A DNA stretch of 64,000 nucleotides. Origin: Alentia gelatinosa (taxonomy: Eukaryota; Annelida; Polychaeta; Phyllodocida; Polynoidae). Location of the stretch: positions 73,915,193-73,979,192 of the forward strand of contig OX465579.1 in NCBI GenBank assembly GCA_950022655.1, read 5' to 3'. Below are positions 54,640 through 63,790 of this stretch, in pieces; position 1 is the stretch's first letter; every line of letters begins with the position of its first letter. The translations under genes and the position numbers were made by a program. The notes under the pieces are model-generated. The model searched no databases. It saw only the letters and a list, made by a program, of their open reading frames with translations, and was not told where the DNA came from.

Positions 54640-55690
54640 GAATACAACATCGAATAGATTTGAAATGCAAGTCAACATGGGGGGATTTCAGTATCTAAAA
54701 AAGCTGTCACTGTGTCAGTGTCAACGTCAACAAGATTAAAAGCTGGAAGTCTGTGAGTACATTTATTGATTGCTGATGATATTTAGGCTATTTCTTTTAT
54801 ATCTCCATGTATTTGATTAGGATTATATGTATTCATCTGTGTATATCTACTGTATTATGATATATATCGCGGTGCCGATTGGCGAATCGACGTGCCGATT
54901 TTTTCCGGCCGCCATTATCCATCCGCTAAGACCTTAGGCGTAACGTGCATTACTCCTCGGCAGTGCCGAAACCGTAGTTACCGTATACATGTATATAGCA
55001 ACGGTTAGTAATTACGTTAGTTACGACAGTAGGTATACAGTAATAGACAAATACTATAATACAGTGAAAGTTGTGAATGCGGGGGGCCGAGGTGCCGAAG
55101 GGTCCGAGGTGTCGTAGGGGGTCCGAAATGCCAAAGGGGCCGAGACATCCTGGAATACGGTTGGTAGCTAGCGAGTTTTTGCCGCTGGTGTTTTGTGTGT
55201 AGCCGCTGGTGTTTTTCGAATCCCGTCGGCCACCCCGCAGTGAATACTAAAATACAAGTGATTTGAGATTAATACAATGGTGAGAATATTTGAAACGTGT
55301 CTGGATAGATTACAAATAATTTGCAATTATTGTCCAATGACTAACACAGATGAGTTTTAATATGGATACATTATTAGGAGAATTTTATTGGAGTAATTAG
55401 GAGATAATTGAGTAAGTAATTAGTCACAAGCTACTGAAATAGCCCTACAGAGTAGAGTATAACATAGTGAGTTCAGGGTTTCATGTATGGTGGGAGGATG
55501 TTATCCGAAATCGCTGGCGGTCCAGGAGAGAGTGGCTGAGTGTAGGGAGACTGGTTTGAATTTTGAGTCCCCCACTTGACCGGTGCGGCTCAAGTGACCG
55601 GGGCATCCATAGTAACTGACCACTCTTCTGTTTTCCCTCACCACCAACCTCCCTGGCTAGCCCTTATGGTAAATTACCAAATCTATCTGG
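54640..55690. other. Spacer without recognisable gene
   Basis: A short GC-rich patch at 55080-55150 repeats GGGGGTCCGAGGTGCCGAA-like words. No gene is visible. Confidence 0.4.
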
Positions 55691-55699
55691 CGAATCTGA

Positions 55700-55815
55700 T
55701 CCACATGGAAAAGAACACATGGTGTACATAATCTCAAACAGAGTCACAGTGAACACTCACCCTGGGATTCAAGTACCCTTGAGGTGAGGGGTGTTACAAA
55801 TATATAATCATGCAA
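55700..55815. repeat. Dispersed repeat, copy 1 of a local pair
   Basis: The series CACATGGAA, GTACATAATCTCA, CACTCACCCTGGGA and TTCAAGTACCCTTGAGGTGA is repeated about 630 bases downstream (56330-56440). TACCCTTGAGG is part of a small palindromic patch. Confidence 0.75.
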
Positions 55816-56329
55816 GAAAAACTTGATGAATGATGTCAGTGATGGCTTGATGATTAATGGAAAAAAAGGAAAATGCATCATGAACGATATTTACAGTGAC
55901 TGACGCGGGCATTTTCTCATATGGCTATTATGGCAAATAAATTGCCTCCGGTTATTGACACAGATGGAAAGCTAGTAGGTTGGGTCAGTGTAAAAAAAAT
56001 TCTCGTTTTTCTGTGCACCATGGTACGGAGCATTATACCTATAATGTGTGTGTATAAGTTTTCTTTTAGTTCTATTCAATAGTACCCACATGATCGGATG
56101 TCATTAACATTTGTTATTAGCAGATGACCTCTGAATGAAACAATAATTGATATCCCTTTGCCTTCCTAAGAGACCTAAAGTGGGATTCACTATATACCTA
56201 ATAGACTAATATACCTGAGATAGGTGTATGTCACCCCTTTCCCCTAGTCTGTGGCTATTCTCCTTTAGTACACAATTCTCATGGCAATGCGTTTTTACCA
56301 GTCTCAAGGGAAAATGGCGAGTTTAATTC

Positions 56330-56440
56330 ACATGGAAGGCCACACAAGGTACATAATCTCAGATATAGTCTCAGTGAACACTCACCCTGGGACTCAAGTA
56401 CCCTTGAGGTGAGGGGGTGTTACAAACATGTAATCATGCT
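56330..56440. repeat. Dispersed repeat, copy 2 of a local pair
   Basis: Same series as at 55700-55815, in the same orientation, with scattered substitutions. Confidence 0.75.
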
Positions 56441-56512
56441 AGCTGACCTCCTATTGACAAGGGCAGGTACTTAGTCGGTGACTCCGTAGCAGGGTCTGAC
56501 CAAAATGACCCT

Positions 56513-56905
56513 AAACGTTTTTTAAATCAGAATCTTATGGGATTCTGTACCTTGTTAAGGGTAATTGTCGCTGACAATTGCAGGGGAGAAAAGTTGCCTC
56601 AGGGAAATGGAACCCTAGTATTTGGCCACAGAGATGGTGTTCCAGAACAGAATCTCATCAGGATTTGTCCCAGACAAACACCCTGTGAGGTACATGACTC
56701 TCATGTTGTGAATGCCACTTTAAACGTGTTTTAGATCAGAATCTCAGGCGAATAGATGCCTTTTTATGGGTAATTGTAGCCAATAATTGCGGGAGAAAAA
56801 ACGAAGAGATTGTCTTCCATTAAAGAATCTCATCAGGATTTGTCTTACACAAACAAACTGTGAAGTACATGAATCCCTCTGTGTGAAATGCAATTTATTG
56901 AGATA
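56513..56905. repeat. Tandem duplication, about 207-bp unit
   Basis: The first unit (from 56513) and second unit (from 56720) share AAACGT..TTTTA.ATCAGAATCT, GGGTAATTGT, AATCTCATCAGGATTTGTC and GTACATGA. Confidence 0.8.
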
Positions 56906-57325
56906 GATTCCTACAGGAGCTGATCACTAAGCGTGCAACACCATCAGATGTAAACTTCAACGACCTTACCAGACACGTAGAGGTTCTTTAGCTCCATGAA
57001 GGTCGAGCGGGTGTGGACTGGTGAGAAGGGGGTCGTGGTCATTAGTGCGCACTAATTACCGAACACAGGTAAGACCACAATGCACGCCGGGAGACGTTCT
57101 GTAAGTCAACTAGGTTCACGCAGGTTACCATGCACACTTGGAACACTGATTCCAACTAATTAAAATGTGTTTCCATTGGCCGACGAAAACGGCACCGAAC
57201 AATTTAGTTCCACTATAGATATCTCTCATTACTGTTAAGAACAACAGATGTCCCCTCTCTGATTACGTATGATTCATAGGTAATAGTGATGTACTACTAA
57301 TGACAATATTTAGAGAATACTGGCT

Positions 57326-57447
57326 TAGGCTTCGAGGACGTTGTTTTGTACGTGGTCCTTGGCCTGATTTTACGGCCTGAGCTCTTTGAGCTCAGGCCGT
57401 AAAAACAGGCCAAGGACCAAGTACAAAACAACGTCAATCGAAGCCTA
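57326..57447. repeat. Near-perfect hairpin, about 55-base arms
   Basis: TAGGCTTCGAGGACGTTGTT ... GGCCTGAGCTC is mirrored by GAGCTCAGGCC ... CGAAGCCTA with few mismatches and only a few central bases. This is the tightest palindrome in the window. Confidence 0.92.
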
Positions 57448-57449
57448 GA

Positions 57450-57980
57450 CTGTATTCTTTTTATTATATCCCCTCAAATCGTTAGAATTAGTTAGATATT
57501 TACCTAAACACCATTGTTGAAGTCGTTGGGCACAGCATCGTGTACTCGAATCGTGGTTTTCACGACAACGTCGCTATCGATATGATAGCGAGGCTTAAGC
57601 CTGTGTCGTCATCAACCTCTCACTCTCCCGCCACATTCTTTGTCTTAGGTTTGTTAATAGTGTATGACTGTAAGGCACTCTCCCAGCAGATCTTTCGCGG
57701 CACCAACACGACGTTCACTCACCATGCTGATATGGCGTTAATCAAATTGACCAAGAATCTGTTTGGAGCTGTCCATAACCAGCGCTATCACTCGCCTTGA
57801 CGACGTTGTGACGTCAAAGTTTTGTTTTCAATTGGCGAGCTGACTCTGTGGCTGACTGTGTCGAAGTGTCTGGTGCTATGGCAAGCCAATCTTATTTATA
57901 TTTTTAACCTCATATTTCACTGTTTTTTATCTATTAATGTATTTATGTACCACATTCACGAGTTTTACTTGTGTATGTTC
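57450..57980. other. Spacer without recognisable gene
   Basis: No gene is visible. It contains a third partial CACTCTCCCAGCAGA repeat near 57675-57692. Confidence 0.4.
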
Positions 57981-58000
57981 ATTTTTTTTTTTTTTTTTTT

Positions 58001-58379
58001 GTAAGTTTTTATTTCGCATTCAATCGTTACAATTGTTCTTCCAAGCGAAACATTTTCCGTGTGAAGACTCAACGAATGTACAATCATGGTGAATAGATAT
58101 CTGATCCTATAGCTTTACAATGTTTCAAATTACTATAGATCTATTTTGCTACAACACTTATACACCTTTTTACATAGATAACAAGATTCAGGAGAATCTT
58201 TTTAGATTACTGTTTTCGACATCGCAATATATCTTCCTATTACATATTGATCAAACATCTTACTAAATACTTATAACATATATAGTGGAATGAAGGTGCT
58301 GTATGCAAGGGTTTTTCTAAATATCACATTACGATAGTCAGTTTCTGAGCTTCAAGTGAGTTCATTGTACATATAATCG
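58001..58379 (-). other. LINE 3' untranslated region
   Basis: AT-rich, non-coding sequence between the ORF2 stop and the poly(A) tail. Reverse transcription is expected to start in this part of the RNA. No stem repeat or tandem tail unit is evident. Confidence 0.7.
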
Positions 58380-61274
58380 TTATACTGCCTCGTTCTCAGA
58401 TAAAGAAGCATATACGCCCCTTTTAAACATTTCCTTTGATTCAGTTTTTTGTATACCAACAGGTAGGTCTTTCCAGATTTTCAGACCGATGTACATAGGT
58501 GATCGTCTAAATTTTTCTTTCTTAGGGAAAGGAATTTTCAACATGTCTTTGCCCATATTTCTGGTCACCCTTCGGTTGTTGTCTCCAGTATACTCTTTCT
58601 CCAACTCTAGTAGTTGGTTTAAACAACGAATGATTCCCATTAATAGAACTGTTCTTCGAGTGTTCGGGTGATTTATTTTACATTTATTTAAAAGCTCCTC
58701 GGTGCTGATGGGTCTCTCTTCTCTGTAGGATTCCTTGCCTATTACAGTACGTAATACTCTGTAAATACAGCGATTCAGGTTGCTTTTTATTTTATCAGTA
58801 CAGCTAGTCACCAAGAAAGAACAATGATCGGCTATCGGTATTATACATGATTTGTTCACTACGATTGCAGTCTGCTGAGACAAATTTCTCCTAATTTTCT
58901 TTAGTAGATACCATTTATCGCTTACCGATTTTATCAGCTTATTGCAGTGTTTTTCAAAGTCTAAGTTACTGTCTATAATCGCTCCCAGATAGTTCATTTC
59001 TTCGCTTATAATTATTTCTTCATTTCCCAAAAATATCTTGCCCCTATTTTCCCGTTTAATTTTTCTTCTACATCCATGATATACTAGTCTAGTTTTCTTT
59101 ACATTTATCGTTAGCCTGTTCGATTTGTACCAGGTATGTATTATATTACAGTTTTCTTGTGTTTTTAACTCAGCATCATTAATAGTTTTTGCACTAGTCA
59201 CCATCACAAGATCATCGGCATACATTAAAAGATTCCCGCTCTCGGTACATGCAGCTAAATCATTAATGAATATGAGGAATAACAGAGGGCCCAGTATGGA
59301 ACCCTGCGGTACCCCATACTTGACATGTCTTGTATTGGAGCATACTTCATTATATTTGGTGAAACAAGACCTACCCTCTAAATACGATCTGAACCATTTT
59401 AATAAACGCTCGCCCACACCTGCCTCCGCCAATCTAAATATCAGAAGCCCATGGTCTACGCAATCGAACGCTTTTTTTACGTCGATGTATAGTGCAATGG
59501 CTACTTCATTCCGATTATTTATCTGATGTAGTTGATCTGTAAGTTTTAAAACCGCTCCCCCAGTACTTCGTTTCTTTCTGAATCCGAACTGTTTATTACT
59601 GAAAAATTTTGACTCTTCTAAAAAATCATATAATTGTTTTTGCACCACTCTTTCCAAAATTTTGCCCGTGACCGGAAGTACGCACACTGGTCTCCAATTT
59701 CCTACTTGAGAAAGATCTCCCTGTTCAGGTAGCGGGGCAATCCTTCCCGATTTCCAGGTAGGTGGGAATATCCCACTTGATATCGATTGACGGAGGATTT
59801 CAGTAAACAGGTCTATACAACGTAACAACATGTCTCTCAGCAAAGAGCACTTCAATCCTTCAAAACCAGATGATTTTTCTATATCGATTTGTTTTACCAG
59901 CTTCGATATTTCGACTACTGTAATATTGTCCATGTATATTTCAAAACCGTTGTTATTAACCCTTTGTACGTAGTTTAGCATATGTGAGCTACCCAGTTCT
60001 GTGTTCAGATTTCTACCTATGGTACAAAAATATTCATTTACATGTTCAGCGCCCTTATTTAACGGAATTTCTTCACCATTTTTATCGCAAAAGAGGATCT
60101 GTTCGCTTTTCTTTTTAGTTGGATTAATTACCCCATTTATTACCTTCCAATATTTCTTTGGTTCGAGTTTATATTTCTCCAGATTACTCTCTATAAACGT
60201 CCTTTTAGCTTCCCTCATCAGTCTAACCGTCTCCTTTTTTATTTTTTTCATTTCATCCAGGGCATTGATCCTCTCGATATCGTCTGCACTTCGTTTATTC
60301 TTAATGAATTTTCTGCATAGGTACCTATTTCTATTTAACTTTTTCTTGATTTTAGGTGTTACCCAGGATATTTTTTCGAATCTATCTATCCTTTTCCCAA
60401 ATGGTGCATTCTTATTTAGATAATCTTCTAAAGTATCTTGAAATATCTTCCACAGTTCTACTGGTCTTGGCTGCTGGTTGTTCGTATTCATAGCCAGTCT
60501 GATCTCGCTCTCGAGATCGTCCTCTTTCATGTTTATATAATTTCTGCAGTAATATTCTGTAGACTTAAAATTTTCTTTCCCTTTCTTCTTTTCTGCATAT
60601 ATAATAAGATGATCACTCTGAAAGATATCTAAGGTACCTGATCTAATTATGAATCGTGCATTTGTTAATATTGCGTCGATGCTGCTGCTATTACCTATAC
60701 CTGGCCTAGTCACTGTATTTATTATTCTCTTCAGGTCGTAGTTTCGGGCTGTATCTACTAGTTCCTTATTTCTGGGATCTCTTCTTTTACGCGCGTCGAG
60801 GTTGATGTCTCCAATTATCCAAATTTCGGTATTGCGAATCCTATTATCACTGCATGTCAGATTTATGTATTCTAGTAAGGGCTTTATGTTGTAACCTGGG
60901 GTTCGGTATATGTTGATTATACTAATACTTTTATGCCCTGGCTTACTAATATTTAATACTAGGGATTCTATATTGTCTGTCATATAACATAAATCGGTAA
61001 TCATTGTTGTGTGACTAGTCCACCTTGTATTAACATAGACACCAACTCCCCCTCCAATCCCAATTACCCTGTCATTCCGGTAGAAATGGAAATCCGGGAT
61101 ATCCACAAATTTGTCTGGTAATCTTTGTTTCAGTAGAGTTTCTGACAGACCTATGACATCAAAATTTGTTAAGTTCTTTGTGATATGAACTTGTTTTGAG
61201 AATAGGCTATGTATATTCCAATGACAGATCTTAAAGCTCTTCCCTCTGTTAATTTCAATACATTTGTCAGTCAT
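58380..61274 (-). CDS. LINE ORF2: AP-endonuclease and reverse transcriptase (964 aa)
   Basis: The protein nicks target DNA and copies the element RNA there. The frame starts at ATG 61274 and is uninterrupted. Endonuclease (residues about 1-230): CHWNIHSLFS, IGLSETLL (Glu), GGGVGVYVN, NIYRTPGY, IIGDINLDA (Asp, Asn) and FQSDHLII (Asp-His), all active-site elements being present. A Lys-rich linker follows. Reverse transcriptase (about 510-800): WRPVCVLPVTGKILE, FGFRKKRSTGGA, YIDVKKAFDCVDH (Asp), YGVPQGSILGPLLF, FINDLAA, LMYADDLVMV (catalytic YADD), LTINVKKTRLVYHG and MNYLGAIIDSNLDFEKH. The C-terminus contains LKIWKDLPVGIQ. No RNase H domain is seen. It is likely active or very young. Confidence 0.95.
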   Translation of the reverse strand: MTDKCIEINRGKSFKICHWNIHSLFSKQVHITKNLTNFDVIGLSETLLKQRLPDKFVDIPDFHFYRNDRVIGIGGGVGVYVNTRWTSHTTMITDLCYMTDNIESLVLNISKPGHKSISIINIYRTPGYNIKPLLEYINLTCSDNRIRNTEIWIIGDINLDARKRRDPRNKELVDTARNYDLKRIINTVTRPGIGNSSSIDAILTNARFIIRSGTLDIFQSDHLIIYAEKKKGKENFKSTEYYCRNYINMKEDDLESEIRLAMNTNNQQPRPVELWKIFQDTLEDYLNKNAPFGKRIDRFEKISWVTPKIKKKLNRNRYLCRKFIKNKRSADDIERINALDEMKKIKKETVRLMREAKRTFIESNLEKYKLEPKKYWKVINGVINPTKKKSEQILFCDKNGEEIPLNKGAEHVNEYFCTIGRNLNTELGSSHMLNYVQRVNNNGFEIYMDNITVVEISKLVKQIDIEKSSGFEGLKCSLLRDMLLRCIDLFTEILRQSISSGIFPPTWKSGRIAPLPEQGDLSQVGNWRPVCVLPVTGKILERVVQKQLYDFLEESKFFSNKQFGFRKKRSTGGAVLKLTDQLHQINNRNEVAIALYIDVKKAFDCVDHGLLIFRLAEAGVGERLLKWFRSYLEGRSCFTKYNEVCSNTRHVKYGVPQGSILGPLLFLIFINDLAACTESGNLLMYADDLVMVTSAKTINDAELKTQENCNIIHTWYKSNRLTINVKKTRLVYHGCRRKIKRENRGKIFLGNEEIIISEEMNYLGAIIDSNLDFEKHCNKLIKSVSDKWYLLKKIRRNLSQQTAIVVNKSCIIPIADHCSFLVTSCTDKIKSNLNRCIYRVLRTVIGKESYREERPISTEELLNKCKINHPNTRRTVLLMGIIRCLNQLLELEKEYTGDNNRRVTRNMGKDMLKIPFPKKEKFRRSPMYIGLKIWKDLPVGIQKTESKEMFKRGVYASLSENEAV

Positions 61275-62468
61275 TTAAATATTGATTCTAACGATATGTT
61301 TATTTCGAAATAGAACTCCCATACAGCGTAATGATGGATCTGAACAATTGGTGCTATCAACAATAACAAACGTGCATGCTTATATAACAATGTTGGGTGT
61401 CCGCGGGCCTTGTGGCTGGGGGACACAGAAGATAGTCCATGTAATACATATTCGACTATCCTAGTCATATCTTAATGCAACCTACAAAGTCTGGTCTTAA
61501 TGGTTTAAATAATTTTTGAGTCTATCCGCAGACTCCACAGCATATGATGTCCGTTTATGTCCTGTTAATATGAGTATAAATATGTTGTCCCGAATTTTAA
61601 AGTCTCCCAATTTTGACAAGTTTACTGTATATACTGATTACTATTTTATATGATAATAGTGCGGAATTATTAGATTATTGTATTGCCAGTCCTGTATGGA
61701 ACTGTCTTACTTACATGGTATAATGCTATCATATACCGGTGGCCACTATACTGTTAGCCTTATTATCATACAAAGTCCGTTCTGTCGATCAAGTACAGCA
61801 TTATTATAATCCATGTAGTTCATAACTCCACTGTATAGAGTTAGAATATGGGTTTTACGCAGCTTCGTCAATGTCCAGTATGGAATATGGATTATACATT
61901 TAAAGTATTAATACCATTCATAACACAATCCATTGAGCGGGTCTTTGAGCATGTAGTAACATACCAGTATGGATATGTAACTAGATGCGCACTGGTTACA
62001 TAGTTGTTATAATGTTATTCTGATAGCTACTGAATCTCCATCAAGTCCAGTATGGAACTCGAATTGTACATCGGTTAACACCCACCTTTATGCGGTATGT
62101 GACGCCTTTTGTAACATACCGGTATGGATATGTAATAGACTAACATCGATCTTATGGTTGTTTGATATCCACATTTAAAAGACAGTCTGTATATATCTTA
62201 TATCTTATATCGCCTGAGTCCAGTATGGAACTCATTTTATATATCAACGACATAGTCCCGTGGGTCATAATTTCGAACACGTCTTAACACACCGGTATGG
62301 ATATGTAGATCATTGATATTCGGATGGATAGATATGCATCTACGTATGGTTAACGATACTCGTACATAATATAGGCGCGTAATTTCTCACAATTATTGTT
62401 TTCCTAAAGACCGGAGAACAGGAAAAAACTATGGGAACAAGGCCTCCAGTATGGAAAGTCTTATTAGT
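61275..62468 (-). other. Inter-ORF spacer of the LINE
   Basis: About 1.2 kb between the SGNH ORF stop and the ORF2 ATG. No ORF is supported. Most of it is taken up by degenerate repeats of about 175 bp (61691-62460). The function is unknown; candidates are an internal promoter, a translation-restart region or a chance expansion. Confidence 0.6.
61691..62460. repeat. Degenerate tandem repeats of about 175 bp with palindromic cores
   Basis: GTCCAGTATGGAACT-like words occur at about 61691 (TCCTGTATGGAACT), 61871, 62047, 62217 and 62446. Between them ACATACCGGTATGGATATGT-like words occur at about 61963, 62117 and 62287, giving two alternating motifs per unit. CATACCGGTATG is a perfect 12-base palindrome. 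Sequence between motifs is poorly conserved, so only the motifs seem to be kept. Confidence 0.75.
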
Positions 62469-63116
62469 CTATTTATGCGCTCCATTTTCACGGTTCTTTA
62501 TGTAGGCTTTCTCTATCTCGGCGGCTATCTTGATTTGTGATGACCATGTAGGATGCACACCGTCCTTCAGCATGTAGATTCTTGGTGGTTTCGTTCCGCC
62601 TCGATTTTTTGGTTGCACCACATGATCACTACGTGGGGTGATAAGATTTCCTGACTTGTTTAATGAGTCAATTTCCTTGTTTATTGTGGCTTGGTATATC
62701 TTTTCCTGGTCCGCAGTCATCTCTGGGTAGGGGATACCGTTATTTGCCAAGATCAGGGACATGGTATATACACTGCAAAAAACTATTTTACAGCCTGGTG
62801 CGATTTCTTCCATCTTTGATATCATATATTGAAACTCAGACAATACTTCCGCTACTACTCGTCTTTCTCTTGTTGACTTGGACGCCGTGATGCGACCGTT
62901 GCTCGTATTTTTCTGTGTGATGTTATTTATCCCACCGATGATATATATTGTGTCAATATCACCGTCCTTTTCAAGGATGTCGTATAGGTTTTTTCGGATT
63001 TCCTCGATATCAGCACCCGGGATACAAGAACAGACTTTAAATTCTTGTACAGTTTCTCCGACTAGTTCTTCTAGGCCACGGCATCTCGAATCTCCTATGA
63101 TTATAAAACTTCCCAT
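62469..63116 (-). CDS. SGNH/GDSL-type hydrolase ORF of the LINE (215 aa)
   Basis: The first ATG is at 63116; an upstream GTG in the same frame exists at 63155. The protein begins MGSFIIIGDSRCRGLEELVG, with the block I GDS motif carrying the nucleophile Ser. IYIIGGINNIT provides the block III Gly/Asn oxyanion-hole residues, and LKDGVHPTW the block V Asp-x-x-His. This is the catalytic set of SGNH hydrolases (esterases). Esterase domains of this kind are known in ORF1 proteins of CR1/L2-type LINEs, where the role is unclear. Here it is a separate ORF starting 62 bases after the NADAR stop. The frame is uninterrupted, which suggests that it is kept. Confidence 0.85.
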   Translation of the reverse strand: MGSFIIIGDSRCRGLEELVGETVQEFKVCSCIPGADIEEIRKNLYDILEKDGDIDTIYIIGGINNITQKNTSNGRITASKSTRERRVVAEVLSEFQYMISKMEEIAPGCKIVFCSVYTMSLILANNGIPYPEMTADQEKIYQATINKEIDSLNKSGNLITPRSDHVVQPKNRGGTKPPRIYMLKDGVHPTWSSQIKIAAEIEKAYIKNRENGAHK

Positions 63117-63177
63117 ATTTGTTTGTAATCTGTAGAGTGAAACGGAATGGAACACCAGTATGGATGTGCATACGACT

Positions 63178-63790
63178 CTACTGATCTCTGATAGACATGA
63201 GAATGTGGCCCATTATATTTTCACCCTTGAACTCGTTCGATTCGTACAGGCGGCTGCCGCGACTGGCTCCGCCGCCCCAACACAGATTTTCTGTGGATTC
63301 GACTAGTTTAGAGCCTGTGGTTTTTGCCAGAATGCGTTTCAGCCCACTATTTTGGTCAAATTTCTCGGCTACTAACCCCCGCATGATATTGATCTTGTCT
63401 AAGCTCCAGCTGTCTATCTTATCTCTCTTATCCACCTTTTTCCCCAACTTCATAACGCTCATAGGATTATCGATGGATAAGAGTGCTGCGGCTAATGTAT
63501 CTTCGTTATGGTATAGGCATTTAGCGTGGACGTATGCTTTTTCCACCTATTTGAAGTCGTATGGAACACCGTTTACCTCTTTTTCCAGTTTGCATCGGAA
63601 TAAGTTGGAGAGTGGACACTTTTCCCCGTTAAAGAGAATCCCAGAGTTTGACATTTCTGCACCCGTCGGAACTTCTATTTCCTTTTCTAGTTTCCCCTCG
63701 ATTACTGGTGCCTGGTTATTCGCGATATGTTGTAGCCTTTCTTCTATCGTGGGTTTCCCGCCTTTTATCCCCTCATCCTGTGTCCCATTC
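63178..63790 (-). pseudogene. NADAR domain of LINE ORF1 (one stop)
   Basis: The minus-strand frame reads ILFNGEKCPLSNLFRCKL, then a TAG (63549-63547), then VEKAYVHAKCLYHNEDT (conserved Glu of the E-x-AY helix), PMSVMKLGKKV, SWSLDKINIMRGLVAEKFDQ, LAKTTGSKLVEST, LCWGGGASRG and KGENIMGHILMSIRDQ. This is a complete NADAR (YbiA-like) domain in the right order, including the F-x-G..SN strand, the LGKKV and IM...KF-x-QN helices, WGGG and the final G-x-N-x-MG..LM-x-IR. The family cleaves N-glycosidic bonds in NAD/ADP-ribose-related or riboflavin-pathway molecules; some members are reported to remove ADP-ribose from guanine. Upstream it joins ORF1 through a one-base frameshift near 63775. The stop may be a decay mutation or an assembly error. 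Function within the element is unknown. Confidence 0.85.

Noticed and set aside
59125..60423. Plus-strand frames opposite LINE ORF2
   Set aside because: They are antisense to a well-supported 964-residue endonuclease-reverse transcriptase frame.
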